In this document: piece by piece, positions 1 through 6,927 of the stretch
Layout: each line of letters opens with the position of its first letter
Numbering within the stretch: position 1 is the stretch's first letter
Assembly (NCBI GenBank): GCA_030606385.1
Contig: JAUWGN010000011.1
Coordinates: forward strand, 1 to 12,418
Length of the DNA: 12,418 bases
DNA from: Dehalococcoidia bacterium
Lineage (GTDB): Bacteria > Chloroflexota > Dehalococcoidia > GIF9 > AB-539-J10
Direction of reading: 5' to 3'
Notes under the pieces: model-generated
What the model saw: the letters and a program-made list of their open reading frames with translations, nothing else
Databases searched by the model: none
What the model was told of the DNA's origin: nothing
Program-made: the position numbers and the translations under genes

Positions 1-94
1 CTTTGTCATTGCGAGGCACGTCCCCCTTCTTTGTCATTGCGAGGCACACCCCCCTCCTTTGTCATTGCGAGGAGTGTTAGCGACGAAGCAATCT
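1..94 (+). repeat. Three 28-bp tandem units of a 'tcattgcgagg' interspersed repeat
   Basis: The unit 'ctttgtcattgcgagg' starts at 1, 29 and 57, an exact 28-bp period. The first two units also share the following 'cac' and a C-rich spacer. The third unit extends into a longer element (62-94) that ends in 'gaagcaat', so it carries ATTGC and GCAAT as terminal inverted repeats. The same element reappears in reverse orientation at 1372-1402. These are non-coding interspersed repeats of unknown mobility. An open frame starting at TTG 59 runs through them into mtnA, but the repeat-encoded part is not part of the enzyme. Confidence 0.8.
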
Positions 95-117
95 CATTGC
101 ATCTGCTTGTTCAGCGT

Positions 118-123
118 TATAGT
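118..123 (+). promoter_or_regulatory. Possible -10 box of mtnA
   Basis: TATAGT matches the -10 consensus at five of six positions and lies 13 bp before the proposed mtnA ATG. No convincing -35 box is visible; the upstream sequence is the end of the interspersed repeat. If it is used, the leader would be only a few bases long and would lack a Shine-Dalgarno sequence. Weak prediction. Confidence 0.25.
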
Positions 124-136
124 ATTTACCAAACCG

Positions 137-1153
137 ATGACCGCAAAAGCTATAGAGTGGCTCGATAACGAGCTGCGGATTTTAGACCAGAGCAAGCTCC
201 CCCACAGGCAAATCTTCATTGACCTGTCCGATTACCAGGATGTCGTTTCGGCTATTAAAACGATGCAAATTCGTGGCGCGCCCGCCATCGGCGTCGCTGC
301 TGCTTATGGAATTGCCTTGGGCGCACAGAAGATAGCGGCGGAAAATAAAACCCGCTTCTTTGACGAGTTTGGCAAAATCATGGAAGCCTTCGCCACCTCG
401 AGACCCACCGCAGCCAACCTCTTTCGCGCCATTGACAGGATGAAAAAGGCTGCCCGCGGCAACGATGTTTCTGAGATAAAAAGAACGCTCATCGATGAAG
501 CAAAACAAATTCACCACCAGGAAATAGAGGCAACCACGCAACTCAGCCAGCTGGGAGCCGAACTCATCGAAGGCGACTTTACCATCCTCACCCACTGCAA
601 TGCCGGCTCTTTAGCCACCGCAGGCTATGGCACTGCCCTCGGGGTAATCAAAGCTGCTAACGAGCAGGGAAAGAGAATAAGCGTAATCGCCACTGAAACT
701 CGCCCCCTGCTGCAGGGAGCAAGGCTCACTGCCTGGGAGTTAAAGCAAGAAAATATTCCGGTAACCTTAATCACCGACTCCATGGCAGGCTATTTTATGA
801 GTCAGGGCAAGATAAACTGCGTTATTGTCGGCGCCGATAGAATCGCCGCCAATGGCGATATCGCCAACAAGATCGGCACCTACGCCCTGGCAGTGCTGGC
901 TAAGGAAAATAACATTCCCTTTTATGTCGCTTGCCCCACCAGCACCATCGACCCTTTCCTGTCTTCAGGAACAGAAATTCCCATTGAGGAGCGCAGCCCT
1001 GAAGAGGTAACCCATATCCAGGGAATACCTATTGCCCCTGAGGGCGTAAATGCAGCCAACCCCGCCTTCGATATAACTCCCCACAAATACATAGCCGCCA
1101 TCATCACCGAGAAAGGTATAATAAGAGAACCCTTCGCTTTCACTCCCCAGTGA
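137..1153 (+). CDS. mtnA: S-methyl-5-thioribose-1-phosphate isomerase MtnA
   Basis: A 338-residue cytoplasmic enzyme of the methionine salvage pathway. It converts methylthioribose-1-phosphate to methylthioribulose-1-phosphate and belongs to the eIF2B-alpha-like family. Visible family motifs are RGAPAIG (46-52), THCNAGSLATAGYGTALGV around Cys154, and VGADRIAANGDIANKIGTY around Asp234. Cys154 and Asp234 correspond to the catalytic Cys/Asp pair known from Bacillus MtnA. The length is normal for the family. The frame is open upstream to a TTG at 59, but those residues come from the tandem repeat and resemble no MtnA N-terminus. I therefore choose ATG 137, giving MTAKAIEWLDNELRILDQ, which fits the family start. 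No strong ribosome site precedes it. No other methionine-salvage gene is present in the window, and interspersed repeats lie on both sides. Confidence 0.93.
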   Translation: MTAKAIEWLDNELRILDQSKLPHRQIFIDLSDYQDVVSAIKTMQIRGAPAIGVAAAYGIALGAQKIAAENKTRFFDEFGKIMEAFATSRPTAANLFRAIDRMKKAARGNDVSEIKRTLIDEAKQIHHQEIEATTQLSQLGAELIEGDFTILTHCNAGSLATAGYGTALGVIKAANEQGKRISVIATETRPLLQGARLTAWELKQENIPVTLITDSMAGYFMSQGKINCVIVGADRIAANGDIANKIGTYALAVLAKENNIPFYVACPTSTIDPFLSSGTEIPIEERSPEEVTHIQGIPIAPEGVNAANPAFDITPHKYIAAIITEKGIIREPFAFTPQ

Positions 1154-1185
1154 CACCAAAATGTGACAACGTTAACCCAATATCG

Positions 1186-1279
1186 TCATTGCCAGCACCT
1201 TCCCCTGTCATTGCGGTGAGCCAAAGCCGTGGCAATCCTACCCTCTCCTGTCATTGCGAGCCGAAGGCGTGGCAATCCC
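1186..1279 (+). repeat. Two or three interspersed-repeat units, direct orientation
   Basis: Units at 1208-1237 and 1251-1278 both run from 'tcattgcg' to 'gtggcaatc', with ATTGC and GCAAT as short terminal inverted repeats and a 'gagccgaaggcgtgg'-like middle. A degenerate start ('tcattgccagcacc') lies at 1186. They belong to the same family as the elements at 1-94. Together with the inverted unit at 1372-1402 and the AT-rich link between them, they fill the 315-bp gap after mtnA. I see no gene in that gap. Confidence 0.75.
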
Positions 1280-1371
1280 GGGGAAAGCAAAGCTCAAAAA
1301 GCAAAGGGCAGAATAAGGAAGATTTTTGCATTTTAATTTGTCATTTTGACTTTTTATGTTTAATTTTTGAT

Positions 1372-1402
1372 ATTGCTTTGGCACTCCCACTCCTCGCAAT
1401 GA
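1372..1402 (-). repeat. Inverted copy of the 'tcattgcgaggagtg' repeat
   Basis: Read on the minus strand this is 'tcattgcgaggagtg' followed by about 16 bases ending 'aaagcaat'. It closely matches the element at 62-94, which has the same 'tcattgcgaggagtg' start and ends 'gaagcaat'. The mtnA gene is therefore bracketed by copies of one repeat in opposite orientation. The preceding 90 bp (about 1281-1371) are T-rich and unassigned. Confidence 0.7.
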
Positions 1403-1419
1403 TGAATAAGTACACCACT

Positions 1420-1448
1420 TTGACATACCGATGCATATATGTTACTAT
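1420..1448 (+). promoter_or_regulatory. Sigma70-type promoter of the TA/restriction operon
   Basis: A perfect TTGACA (1420-1425), a 17-bp spacer and TACTAT (1443-1448) form the best promoter in the window. Transcription would start near 1455, at or just before the GGAGGT ribosome site (1455-1460) of the antitoxin gene, so the leader is very short. No comparable promoter is visible ahead of the restriction-methylase, tcmP or radical SAM genes, so this one may drive all of them. Confidence 0.6.
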
Positions 1449-1452
1449 CGGT
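1427..1452 (+). promoter_or_regulatory. Inverted-repeat operator candidate over the -10 box
   Basis: ACCGAT (1427-1432) and ATCGGT (1447-1452) are a perfect 6-bp inverted repeat. Their centres are 20 bp apart, about two helical turns, and the right arm overlaps the last two bases of the -10 box. Autoregulation by the antitoxin, alone or with its toxin, through an operator over the promoter is usual for ribbon-helix-helix toxin-antitoxin pairs. The antitoxin gene begins 17 bp downstream. The structure is seen directly; its role is inferred. Confidence 0.5.
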
Positions 1453-1468
1453 GCGGAGGTGAACAGCC

Positions 1469-1714
1469 GTGGCAACCAATTTAAAGCGTACAACAATTTT
1501 TCTTACCCCGGAGCAACATGAGGGGCTGCGTCGCCTAGCTTTTGAGCAGCGCACTTCTATGGCTAAGCTTCTTCGGGATGCTGCTTTGGAAATATTGGAG
1601 GACGAGGAGGATATTCAACAGGGTTTGAAAGCTTTATCTGCAGAAGAAGGCACCATAACCTGGAAGCAATATCAGCAACGCAGGCAGAAGCGAGAGCAGC
1701 GGAGTGAACTATGA
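1469..1714 (+). CDS. Ribbon-helix-helix antitoxin of a RelBE-like pair
   Basis: An 81-residue protein. The N-terminal 45 residues (LKRTTIFLTPEQHEGLRRLA, then SMAKLLRDAALEIL) fit a ribbon-helix-helix DNA-binding fold: a short beta strand with polar residues, then two helices. The acidic, glutamine-rich C-terminal half (EDEEDIQQGLKALSAEEG onward) would wrap around the toxin. The start is GTG 1469, chosen because GGAGGT lies at 1455-1460 with an eight-base spacer. The gene overlaps the downstream toxin by 11 bp, the tight coupling typical of type II toxin-antitoxin operons. It probably binds the inverted repeat over its own promoter. I do not assign it to a named antitoxin subfamily. Confidence 0.8.
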   Translation: MATNLKRTTIFLTPEQHEGLRRLAFEQRTSMAKLLRDAALEILEDEEDIQQGLKALSAEEGTITWKQYQQRRQKREQRSEL

Positions 1715-1967
1715 AATCAGGCTGAGACGGGCAGCCCAGAAAGAGCTAGATGCCTCTTCCGGGCAACATTACAAGATGCTCGCCAGGGCTATCTCAAACC
1801 TGGAGCAAAATCCTCGACCTCCAGGAGTTAAGAAGTTAGCTGACAGTGGCTTGTGGCGTGTTCGAATAGGGCGTTATAGAATAGTGTATGCTATAGATGA
1901 CGAGAATAAATTGGTCACTGTAGTTCGAGTAGCTAGACGCAAGGAAGGCACCTATAAAGGGCTATAG
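1704..1967 (+). CDS. RelE/ParE-superfamily toxin, probable mRNA interferase
   Basis: An 87-residue, very basic protein with the typical RelE outline: an N-terminal strand (YEIRLRRAAQKEL), two helices, KKLADSGLWRVRIGRYRIVYAI (43-64), and the C-terminal strand VVRVARRKEGTYK (73-85). The basic residues Lys43/Lys44, Arg52, Arg54, Arg57, Arg59, Arg75 and Arg78/Arg79, plus Tyr84, occupy the regions that carry the catalytic Lys/Arg/Tyr residues in RelE-type ribosome-dependent RNases. A ParE-like gyrase toxin is less likely but not excluded. The start is GTG 1704, inside the antitoxin gene. It forms a co-translated pair with the upstream ribbon-helix-helix protein and lies 31 bp ahead of the RadC-like gene, so the pair heads the island operon. 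Confidence 0.87.
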   Translation: MNYEIRLRRAAQKELDASSGQHYKMLARAISNLEQNPRPPGVKKLADSGLWRVRIGRYRIVYAIDDENKLVTVVRVARRKEGTYKGL

Positions 1968-1998
1968 AACGAGCACTTATATTTTTACGAAGGCGGAA

Positions 1999-2319
1999 TT
2001 GGAACCAGAAGCAAACAATAAATCACAAAAATGGCAGCACCCCGGCGGCAAGCTCCGTGAGCTGGGCGCCGAGACATTAACCGACGCTGAGTTGCTCTCC
2101 ATCCTCATTGCGCCGGGCGTTGAAGGCAAACCAGCGGAGGAAATTGCCAGGGAAATCCTGCAAAAGTTCGGCGGCTTTAAAGGCATGGCAAATCAGCCTT
2201 TAGAGAAGCTGTTAGATATAAAGGGCATCGCCGATGTCAAAATCATCCGCATCGCCGCCGCTTTTGAAATCGCACGGCGCATTGTGAATGAGGTGTTAAA
2301 AGAGCGTGAAGAAGACTGA
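1999..2319 (+). CDS. RadC N-terminal (helix-hairpin-helix) domain protein lacking the JAMM domain
   Basis: A 106-residue protein matching the N-terminal part of RadC/UPF0758: a 'KLRELGAETLTDAELLSILI' helix, an 'EEIAREILQKFGGFKGM' helix and a helix-hairpin-helix-like 'LLDIKGIADVKIIRIAAAFEIARRI'. Full RadC proteins are about 220-230 residues, with a C-terminal JAMM/MPN metalloprotease-like domain. Here the protein ends about where that domain should begin, and no JAMM motif occurs elsewhere in the window. The next gene starts 14 bp before this stop. It may be a RadC truncated when the restriction module joined, or a genuine stand-alone DNA-binding accessory. The start is uncertain: TTG 1999 has a purine-rich GGCGG only two bases upstream, and an earlier start within the toxin gene is possible. 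Confidence 0.7.
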   Translation: MEPEANNKSQKWQHPGGKLRELGAETLTDAELLSILIAPGVEGKPAEEIAREILQKFGGFKGMANQPLEKLLDIKGIADVKIIRIAAAFEIARRIVNEVLKEREED

Positions 2320-5300
2320 GTTTGGTGGCAGGCTAACTAGAATCCCTAGCCCTTATGATGCTACTAGCTGGAAGACAGAACGCAGCGCAGTAGCGGTGCT
2401 TATGCACTGGATGCGGGAAATTATTGAGCAAAAGAGGCTTGATTTAGGCCTCCCAGATGTGGATACCTCCGGCACAGATAGAAAATCACCCGACATCATA
2501 ATCTGCGAATCTCGCCGTAGCCAGAATGTCCTCTGTGTTATAGAAGCTAAACATCCCTATTTCGACGTCTTTGACTATGAAAACCTCAGAAAGCCCGCTT
2601 GGGAAAAGGCAAATGCTAGGAGGGCTAAATACTTCGCCACTACAAACTTTAAAGAGCTAATCTGGTTTAATACTCAAAAAGTCAATGAGCAAAGAAATGA
2701 AGAGGAACAAGTTGTTCATAAGTATCCCCTTTCAGAGATAGAAAATTTAGACCTTATTGAGGAGACAAGATATAAAGAGGCCATCGTAAAGCAGCTGGAG
2801 ATTTTCCTTGCTAGGCTCTACGCCGTTCACTCTGGTAAAGAAGCTGAGCCTAAATTACCAACTGACGAATTCCTCATTTATAGACTGCACAGTAAGATAA
2901 AACGGCTATCAAAATATTACACCGAGATAATTTATAACCGTTACCACAAGGATAAGGCCTTTGCTAAAGAACTTGGCAAGTGGTTCGCATCTCAGGGATG
3001 GAGTTTTTTTGCCTGGCAATCTCAAGACTTCGATAAAGCAGCAAGGCAGACCGCCTACCTGCTGGTGAATAAAATCCTGTTCTACAATGTGCTCCAGGCC
3101 AAGCGTCCTCATGACCTTGCTCCGCTTCAAATCCCTCAGGGTTTATTCAAGGGAGCACAACTTCAAAAGATATTGCAGAGTTTCTTCGATGAAGTACTAA
3201 AGATAGATTACGAGACAATCTACACTGCGGATTTCATTGACGCCATCGCCTTTCTTGATGAGAAAGAGGTAACCAAGGAAATAAAAGATTTAGTGAATGT
3301 GCTCGATCAATATGACTTTTCCAAGCTAGGCGATATCATCGGTCCAATCTTCGAAAGGCTTATTCCCAAAGATGAGCGGCATAACTTAGGACAGTATTTC
3401 ACCAACCCCGATGTAGTCGATATTATCCTCCGTTTTTGCCTGAAACAAGACGCTGACAAGATTCTTGACCCTGCTTGTGGTGCCGGGACATTTCTAGTGA
3501 GAGCTTATCAGCATAAAAAGCTGCGAAATCAGCGTTTAAACCACGAAGATATCCTCGATACCTTGTGGGGCAATGATATTGCAAAGTTCCCTGCCCACCT
3601 CTCCACTATAAACTTGGCTATCCGAGATTTAGGTGTGGATAAGAACTATCCCAACATCCTTCAGGGGGACTTCTTTAATCTCCTGAGCACTGAAGGTGGC
3701 TTTGAGTTACCTGAGAAATGGCGAAAAGCTAGAGCAAAGACTCTAGGTGTAAAGGAGAGAGAAGTTACTTATCCCCGCTGGTTTGACTGTGTGGTTGGGA
3801 ATCCTCCTTACACCCGACAGGAGGAAATGCCAGAAATTGCCCTTGACATCAAGGAATATAAAGAAGGACTCATAGACAAAGCTCTTAAGGATATTAAAGG
3901 AAAGAAAATTGCTGAAATCCCAAAGAGGGCTGGTATTCACGCTTACTTCTTTGTCCACGGGACAAAATTTCTCCAAAATCGTGGCCACTTCGGCTTCATT
4001 GTCTCTAATTCCTGGCTGGATGTTGATTACGGCAAGGGACTCCAGGAATTTTTCCTTAAAAATTACAAAATCGTCGCCATCATCGAGTCTAAGGTCGAGA
4101 GATGGTTTGAGCAAGCCGATGTCAATACCTGCATCGTCATCCTGGAGAGATGCAACAATAAGAAAGAGCGGGATGAGAACTTGGTTCGATTCGTCTATCT
4201 CTTCCAGCCCTTGAGCTACTTCATACCACCTGCTCAGGAAATGTGGCAAGAGCAAATCGAGCGACTAGAAGAAATCGACAAGCTGATAAAGACCATTATG
4301 GCTCATTCCGAGTTTTACCAGAACGAGGAGCTACGCATTTCCCCAAAGTCTCAGGCAGAACTTTGGGACGAGGGTTTTGATAAGGAATCGGGCAAATACG
4401 TCGGTGCCAAATGGGGCAAATACCTGAGGGCGCCGGAAATTTTCTTCAAGATTTTAGAGAAGGGGAAAGGAAAGCTAGTACCACTGAAGGAAATCGCTGA
4501 GGTAAGGTTTGGCATCAAAACCGGCGCTAACGAGTTCTTCTATCTGACTGAGGAGGAGATGAAGAGGAGAGGGATTGAGAGGGAATTCTGGATGCACCAG
4601 GATGAGAAGGGAAATTGGGTGCCGAACTATGTCATCAAGAGCCCTAGAGAATGTAAATCCATCGTGGTCAAGCCAAAAGATTTGAAATACCGAGTCTTGA
4701 TGATTCACAAGGATAAAAAGGATTTGAAAGGCACTAAAGTCCTCAAATATATTCGTGAAGGTGAACGCAAGGGCTATCATCTTCGTCCCACTTGTGTCTC
4801 AAGGGTGAGGTGGTATGACTTGGGGGAAAGAAAACCTTATGGCTTCTTGCATCCTATGATCCATAACGACCGCCAACTGATAGGATTAAATCAGAGTAGC
4901 GTCTATGTTGATCATAACCTCTTTGAGATACAGCCGAAGAGGAGGAATTTTCTTATGCCCATTTCCTTATTTTTTACTTCAAGCCTAGCTCCTTTTATTA
5001 AGGAACTGGGTGGAAGGGTGAATTTGGGAGAAGGAGCACTGAAAACAGAAGGGATAGACATTGAGAGGCTTTTAACCGTTACGCCTTCTACTTTAAATAA
5101 GCGGCAAGTTGACGCCTTGCAAGCTTGGACGAATAAGCATGGAGAGTTTGCTCACAGTTCTCTTTTTTCTGAACTTGGCACTAACTCTCCCGAAGAAGTC
5201 TCCTTAGACAAGGTTAAGCCTGACCGAAGGGAGCTAGATAAAATTGTAATGGGCGAAATTCTTGGTTTAACTGACGAGGAGCAGCTTCAAGTCTATCGGG

Positions 5301-5791
5301 CTGTGGTGGATTTGGTGAAGTCCCGAATTGAGAAGGCTAAGAGCTTCGGTAAGAAACGAAAGACCAAGGAAGGAATAGATATTGACCTTCTGGTGAAGAC
5401 GGTAATGGACAAGCTCGGCGATGATACCCTGGGAAAGTTCTACCGAGAGAGGATTTTGCCCCACAAGCCTTTGCACACCAGGAGTTTACCCAAGGTTCCA
5501 GGTGAAGTTAAATTAGACCACGAACTTTTTGGCTGGCGGCTTTCTTCAGGTAGAGAGCGCATAGATTGTACTTCAGAAACAGAAGCCCGCTACTTCAAAG
5601 TCTGGCTGGAAGCCGGACAAGAGAGCATCAAGATACCCAAGGACGAGGATTACCTCAAGAAAATCGTTCCCGAATTAGAGAACTTAAAACAAAAGACCGA
5701 TGAAATCTTTGAGGATTATCTCGGCTCCATCCTCGACCCTAGACTTCGCCAGCACCTCCTCCACCAGCTCTGGCAAGAGGTTACGAAATGA
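2306..5791 (+). CDS. Type IIG-like restriction endonuclease/N6-adenine DNA methyltransferase
   Basis: A 1161-residue single-chain enzyme. Residues 1-130 look like a PD-(D/E)XK nuclease: SPD at 61-63 and IEAK at 79-82, giving Asp63, Glu80 and Lys82. A helical linker follows. The methyltransferase core has LGQYFTNP (361-368), the SAM-binding motif DPACGAGTF (388-396) and the catalytic NPPY (499-502) typical of N6-adenine methylases. Residues from about 710 ('LVPLKEIAEVRFGIKTGANE') onward resemble the TaqI-like C-terminal specificity region. Cutting and modifying activity plus target recognition in one chain is the type IIG arrangement, with no separate HsdS or HsdR. All key residues are present, so it is probably active. 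GTG 2306 overlaps the RadC-like gene by 14 bp, with GAGGTG at 2290-2295 as a plausible ribosome site. Its stop overlaps tcmP by 4 bp (ATGA). The recognition site cannot be read from the sequence. Confidence 0.9.
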   Translation: MKKTEFGGRLTRIPSPYDATSWKTERSAVAVLMHWMREIIEQKRLDLGLPDVDTSGTDRKSPDIIICESRRSQNVLCVIEAKHPYFDVFDYENLRKPAWEKANARRAKYFATTNFKELIWFNTQKVNEQRNEEEQVVHKYPLSEIENLDLIEETRYKEAIVKQLEIFLARLYAVHSGKEAEPKLPTDEFLIYRLHSKIKRLSKYYTEIIYNRYHKDKAFAKELGKWFASQGWSFFAWQSQDFDKAARQTAYLLVNKILFYNVLQAKRPHDLAPLQIPQGLFKGAQLQKILQSFFDEVLKIDYETIYTADFIDAIAFLDEKEVTKEIKDLVNVLDQYDFSKLGDIIGPIFERLIPKDERHNLGQYFTNPDVVDIILRFCLKQDADKILDPACGAGTFLVRAYQHKKLRNQRLNHEDILDTLWGNDIAKFPAHLSTINLAIRDLGVDKNYPNILQGDFFNLLSTEGGFELPEKWRKARAKTLGVKEREVTYPRWFDCVVGNPPYTRQEEMPEIALDIKEYKEGLIDKALKDIKGKKIAEIPKRAGIHAYFFVHGTKFLQNRGHFGFIVSNSWLDVDYGKGLQEFFLKNYKIVAIIESKVERWFEQADVNTCIVILERCNNKKERDENLVRFVYLFQPLSYFIPPAQEMWQEQIERLEEIDKLIKTIMAHSEFYQNEELRISPKSQAELWDEGFDKESGKYVGAKWGKYLRAPEIFFKILEKGKGKLVPLKEIAEVRFGIKTGANEFFYLTEEEMKRRGIEREFWMHQDEKGNWVPNYVIKSPRECKSIVVKPKDLKYRVLMIHKDKKDLKGTKVLKYIREGERKGYHLRPTCVSRVRWYDLGERKPYGFLHPMIHNDRQLIGLNQSSVYVDHNLFEIQPKRRNFLMPISLFFTSSLAPFIKELGGRVNLGEGALKTEGIDIERLLTVTPSTLNKRQVDALQAWTNKHGEFAHSSLFSELGTNSPEEVSLDKVKPDRRELDKIVMGEILGLTDEEQLQVYRAVVDLVKSRIEKAKSFGKKRKTKEGIDIDLLVKTVMDKLGDDTLGKFYRERILPHKPLHTRSLPKVPGEVKLDHELFGWRLSSGRERIDCTSETEARYFKVWLEAGQESIKIPKDEDYLKKIVPELENLKQKTDEIFEDYLGSILDPRLRQHLLHQLWQEVTK

Positions 5792-6921
5792 TTGAGAAAA
5801 TTGGCACTATTTGGCCTCTTGAATTACATACTAGAGCTAAGCACGAGATACTAAGGTATTATCTTGGCGCTTGGTTCCCTATCCTGTCCACAATACACCG
5901 ACGCATACTTTATGTTGACGGGTTTGCCGGACCAGGCGAATACTCTAAAAGGGAAGATGGCTCTCCTATTATTGCGCTCAAGGTAGCATTAGACCACAAG
6001 TTCAAAAATAAGCTTACACGACCGGGCATGAATTTAGTGTTTCTTTTTATTGAAAAAGATGAAGCAAGGTGTGAAAACCTAAAGCAAAAAATTGCTGAGC
6101 TACAACTGCCCAACAATTTTAGAATAGAGACACAGTGTGCTAGATTTGATGAAGTTTTCGATAGCGTACTATCCAAGATTGAGGAACAGGATAAGCAACT
6201 AGCACCTTCGTTTGTATTCATTGACCCATTTGGTCCCACGGGTTTCCCCATGCGTCTAATCAGCCGCCTTGCCCAACAGCCTAGATCTGAGGTCTTGATC
6301 ACCTTCAATTATCAATCCCTCAATGAATGGTTTTTGCAAGACCCCCGCAAGCATAAGCATTTAGATGAGCTTTACGGAGGTGACATTTGGCGCCCAGCCC
6401 AAAAAATTATCGATCCTACCCGAAAAGAAAATTATTTGATGGAAGCTTATCAGAAGGCATTGGAAGACCTCGGTTGGAAAGGCCGTCCTTTTCGCATGGT
6501 GAACAAACAAAATCAGACTCAATACTATCTTTTCTTTGCCACTACCCACTGGGAGGGGATGTTGGCAATGAAGGGAGCTATGTGGAGAGCATCGCCTACA
6601 GGAGACTTTGAATACTCTGATTTAACCAATCCCCAGCAACCGCGCTTATTTGATAAAGAACTGTATGATGAAGCCTTCTCAAAGGAGTTAGCAAGCCTGC
6701 TTTATCAATCTCGTCATGGACAGGGTATCCCAAAACAAACACTTATACGAAATGATGTAGCTTGGCATTCTATCTGCATAAAACGTCATCTAACTAGAGC
6801 ATTACAAATCCTTGAATATGAGTTTGTCCCATCGAGGATTACTAAGGTAGAGTTGCCAAATGGCCGAAAGCGTTATAAAGGCAAATATCCTGATGATTGC
6901 ACCATTACATTCGCACCCTAG
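5788..6921 (+). CDS. tcmP: Three-Cys-motif partner protein TcmP
   Basis: A 377-residue protein that I recognise as the TcmP family, named for occurring beside a protein with a three-cysteine motif; that partner is the next gene. Its biochemical role is not known to me. The N-terminal 160 residues carry a Rossmann methyltransferase-like series: YVDGFAGPGEY (42-52, motif I-like), FIEKDE (87-92, acidic end of strand 2) and FIDPFGPTGFP (144-154, where NPP/DPP motif IV would lie), then ITFNYQSLNEWF. A SAM-binding or nucleic-acid-modifying role is inferred from these. The start ATG overlaps the restriction-methylase stop as ATGA, with AAGAGG seven bases upstream. That is strong evidence of co-translation with the type IIG enzyme. 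The radical SAM gene follows after six bases. Confidence 0.85.
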   Translation: MIEKIGTIWPLELHTRAKHEILRYYLGAWFPILSTIHRRILYVDGFAGPGEYSKREDGSPIIALKVALDHKFKNKLTRPGMNLVFLFIEKDEARCENLKQKIAELQLPNNFRIETQCARFDEVFDSVLSKIEEQDKQLAPSFVFIDPFGPTGFPMRLISRLAQQPRSEVLITFNYQSLNEWFLQDPRKHKHLDELYGGDIWRPAQKIIDPTRKENYLMEAYQKALEDLGWKGRPFRMVNKQNQTQYYLFFATTHWEGMLAMKGAMWRASPTGDFEYSDLTNPQQPRLFDKELYDEAFSKELASLLYQSRHGQGIPKQTLIRNDVAWHSICIKRHLTRALQILEYEFVPSRITKVELPNGRKRYKGKYPDDCTITFAP

Positions 6922-6927
6922 CAGGAA

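Noticed and set aside
1..75. CRISPR array, because of the regular 28-bp period
   Set aside because: The C-rich spacers are short and similar to one another, only three units exist, and the same element occurs singly elsewhere. No cas gene is present.
59..136. N-terminal extension of mtnA from TTG 59
   Set aside because: The extra 26 residues derive from the tandem repeat, and MtnA proteins begin at the position of ATG 137.
1150..1521. A 123-residue reading frame after mtnA
   Set aside because: It is translated interspersed repeat plus the antitoxin promoter region and overlaps the true antitoxin start in another frame.
3743..4255. Minus-strand reading frame of 170 residues inside the restriction-methylase gene
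   Set aside because: It is the antisense shadow of the methylase domain containing NPPY; it has no recognisable domain or ribosome site.
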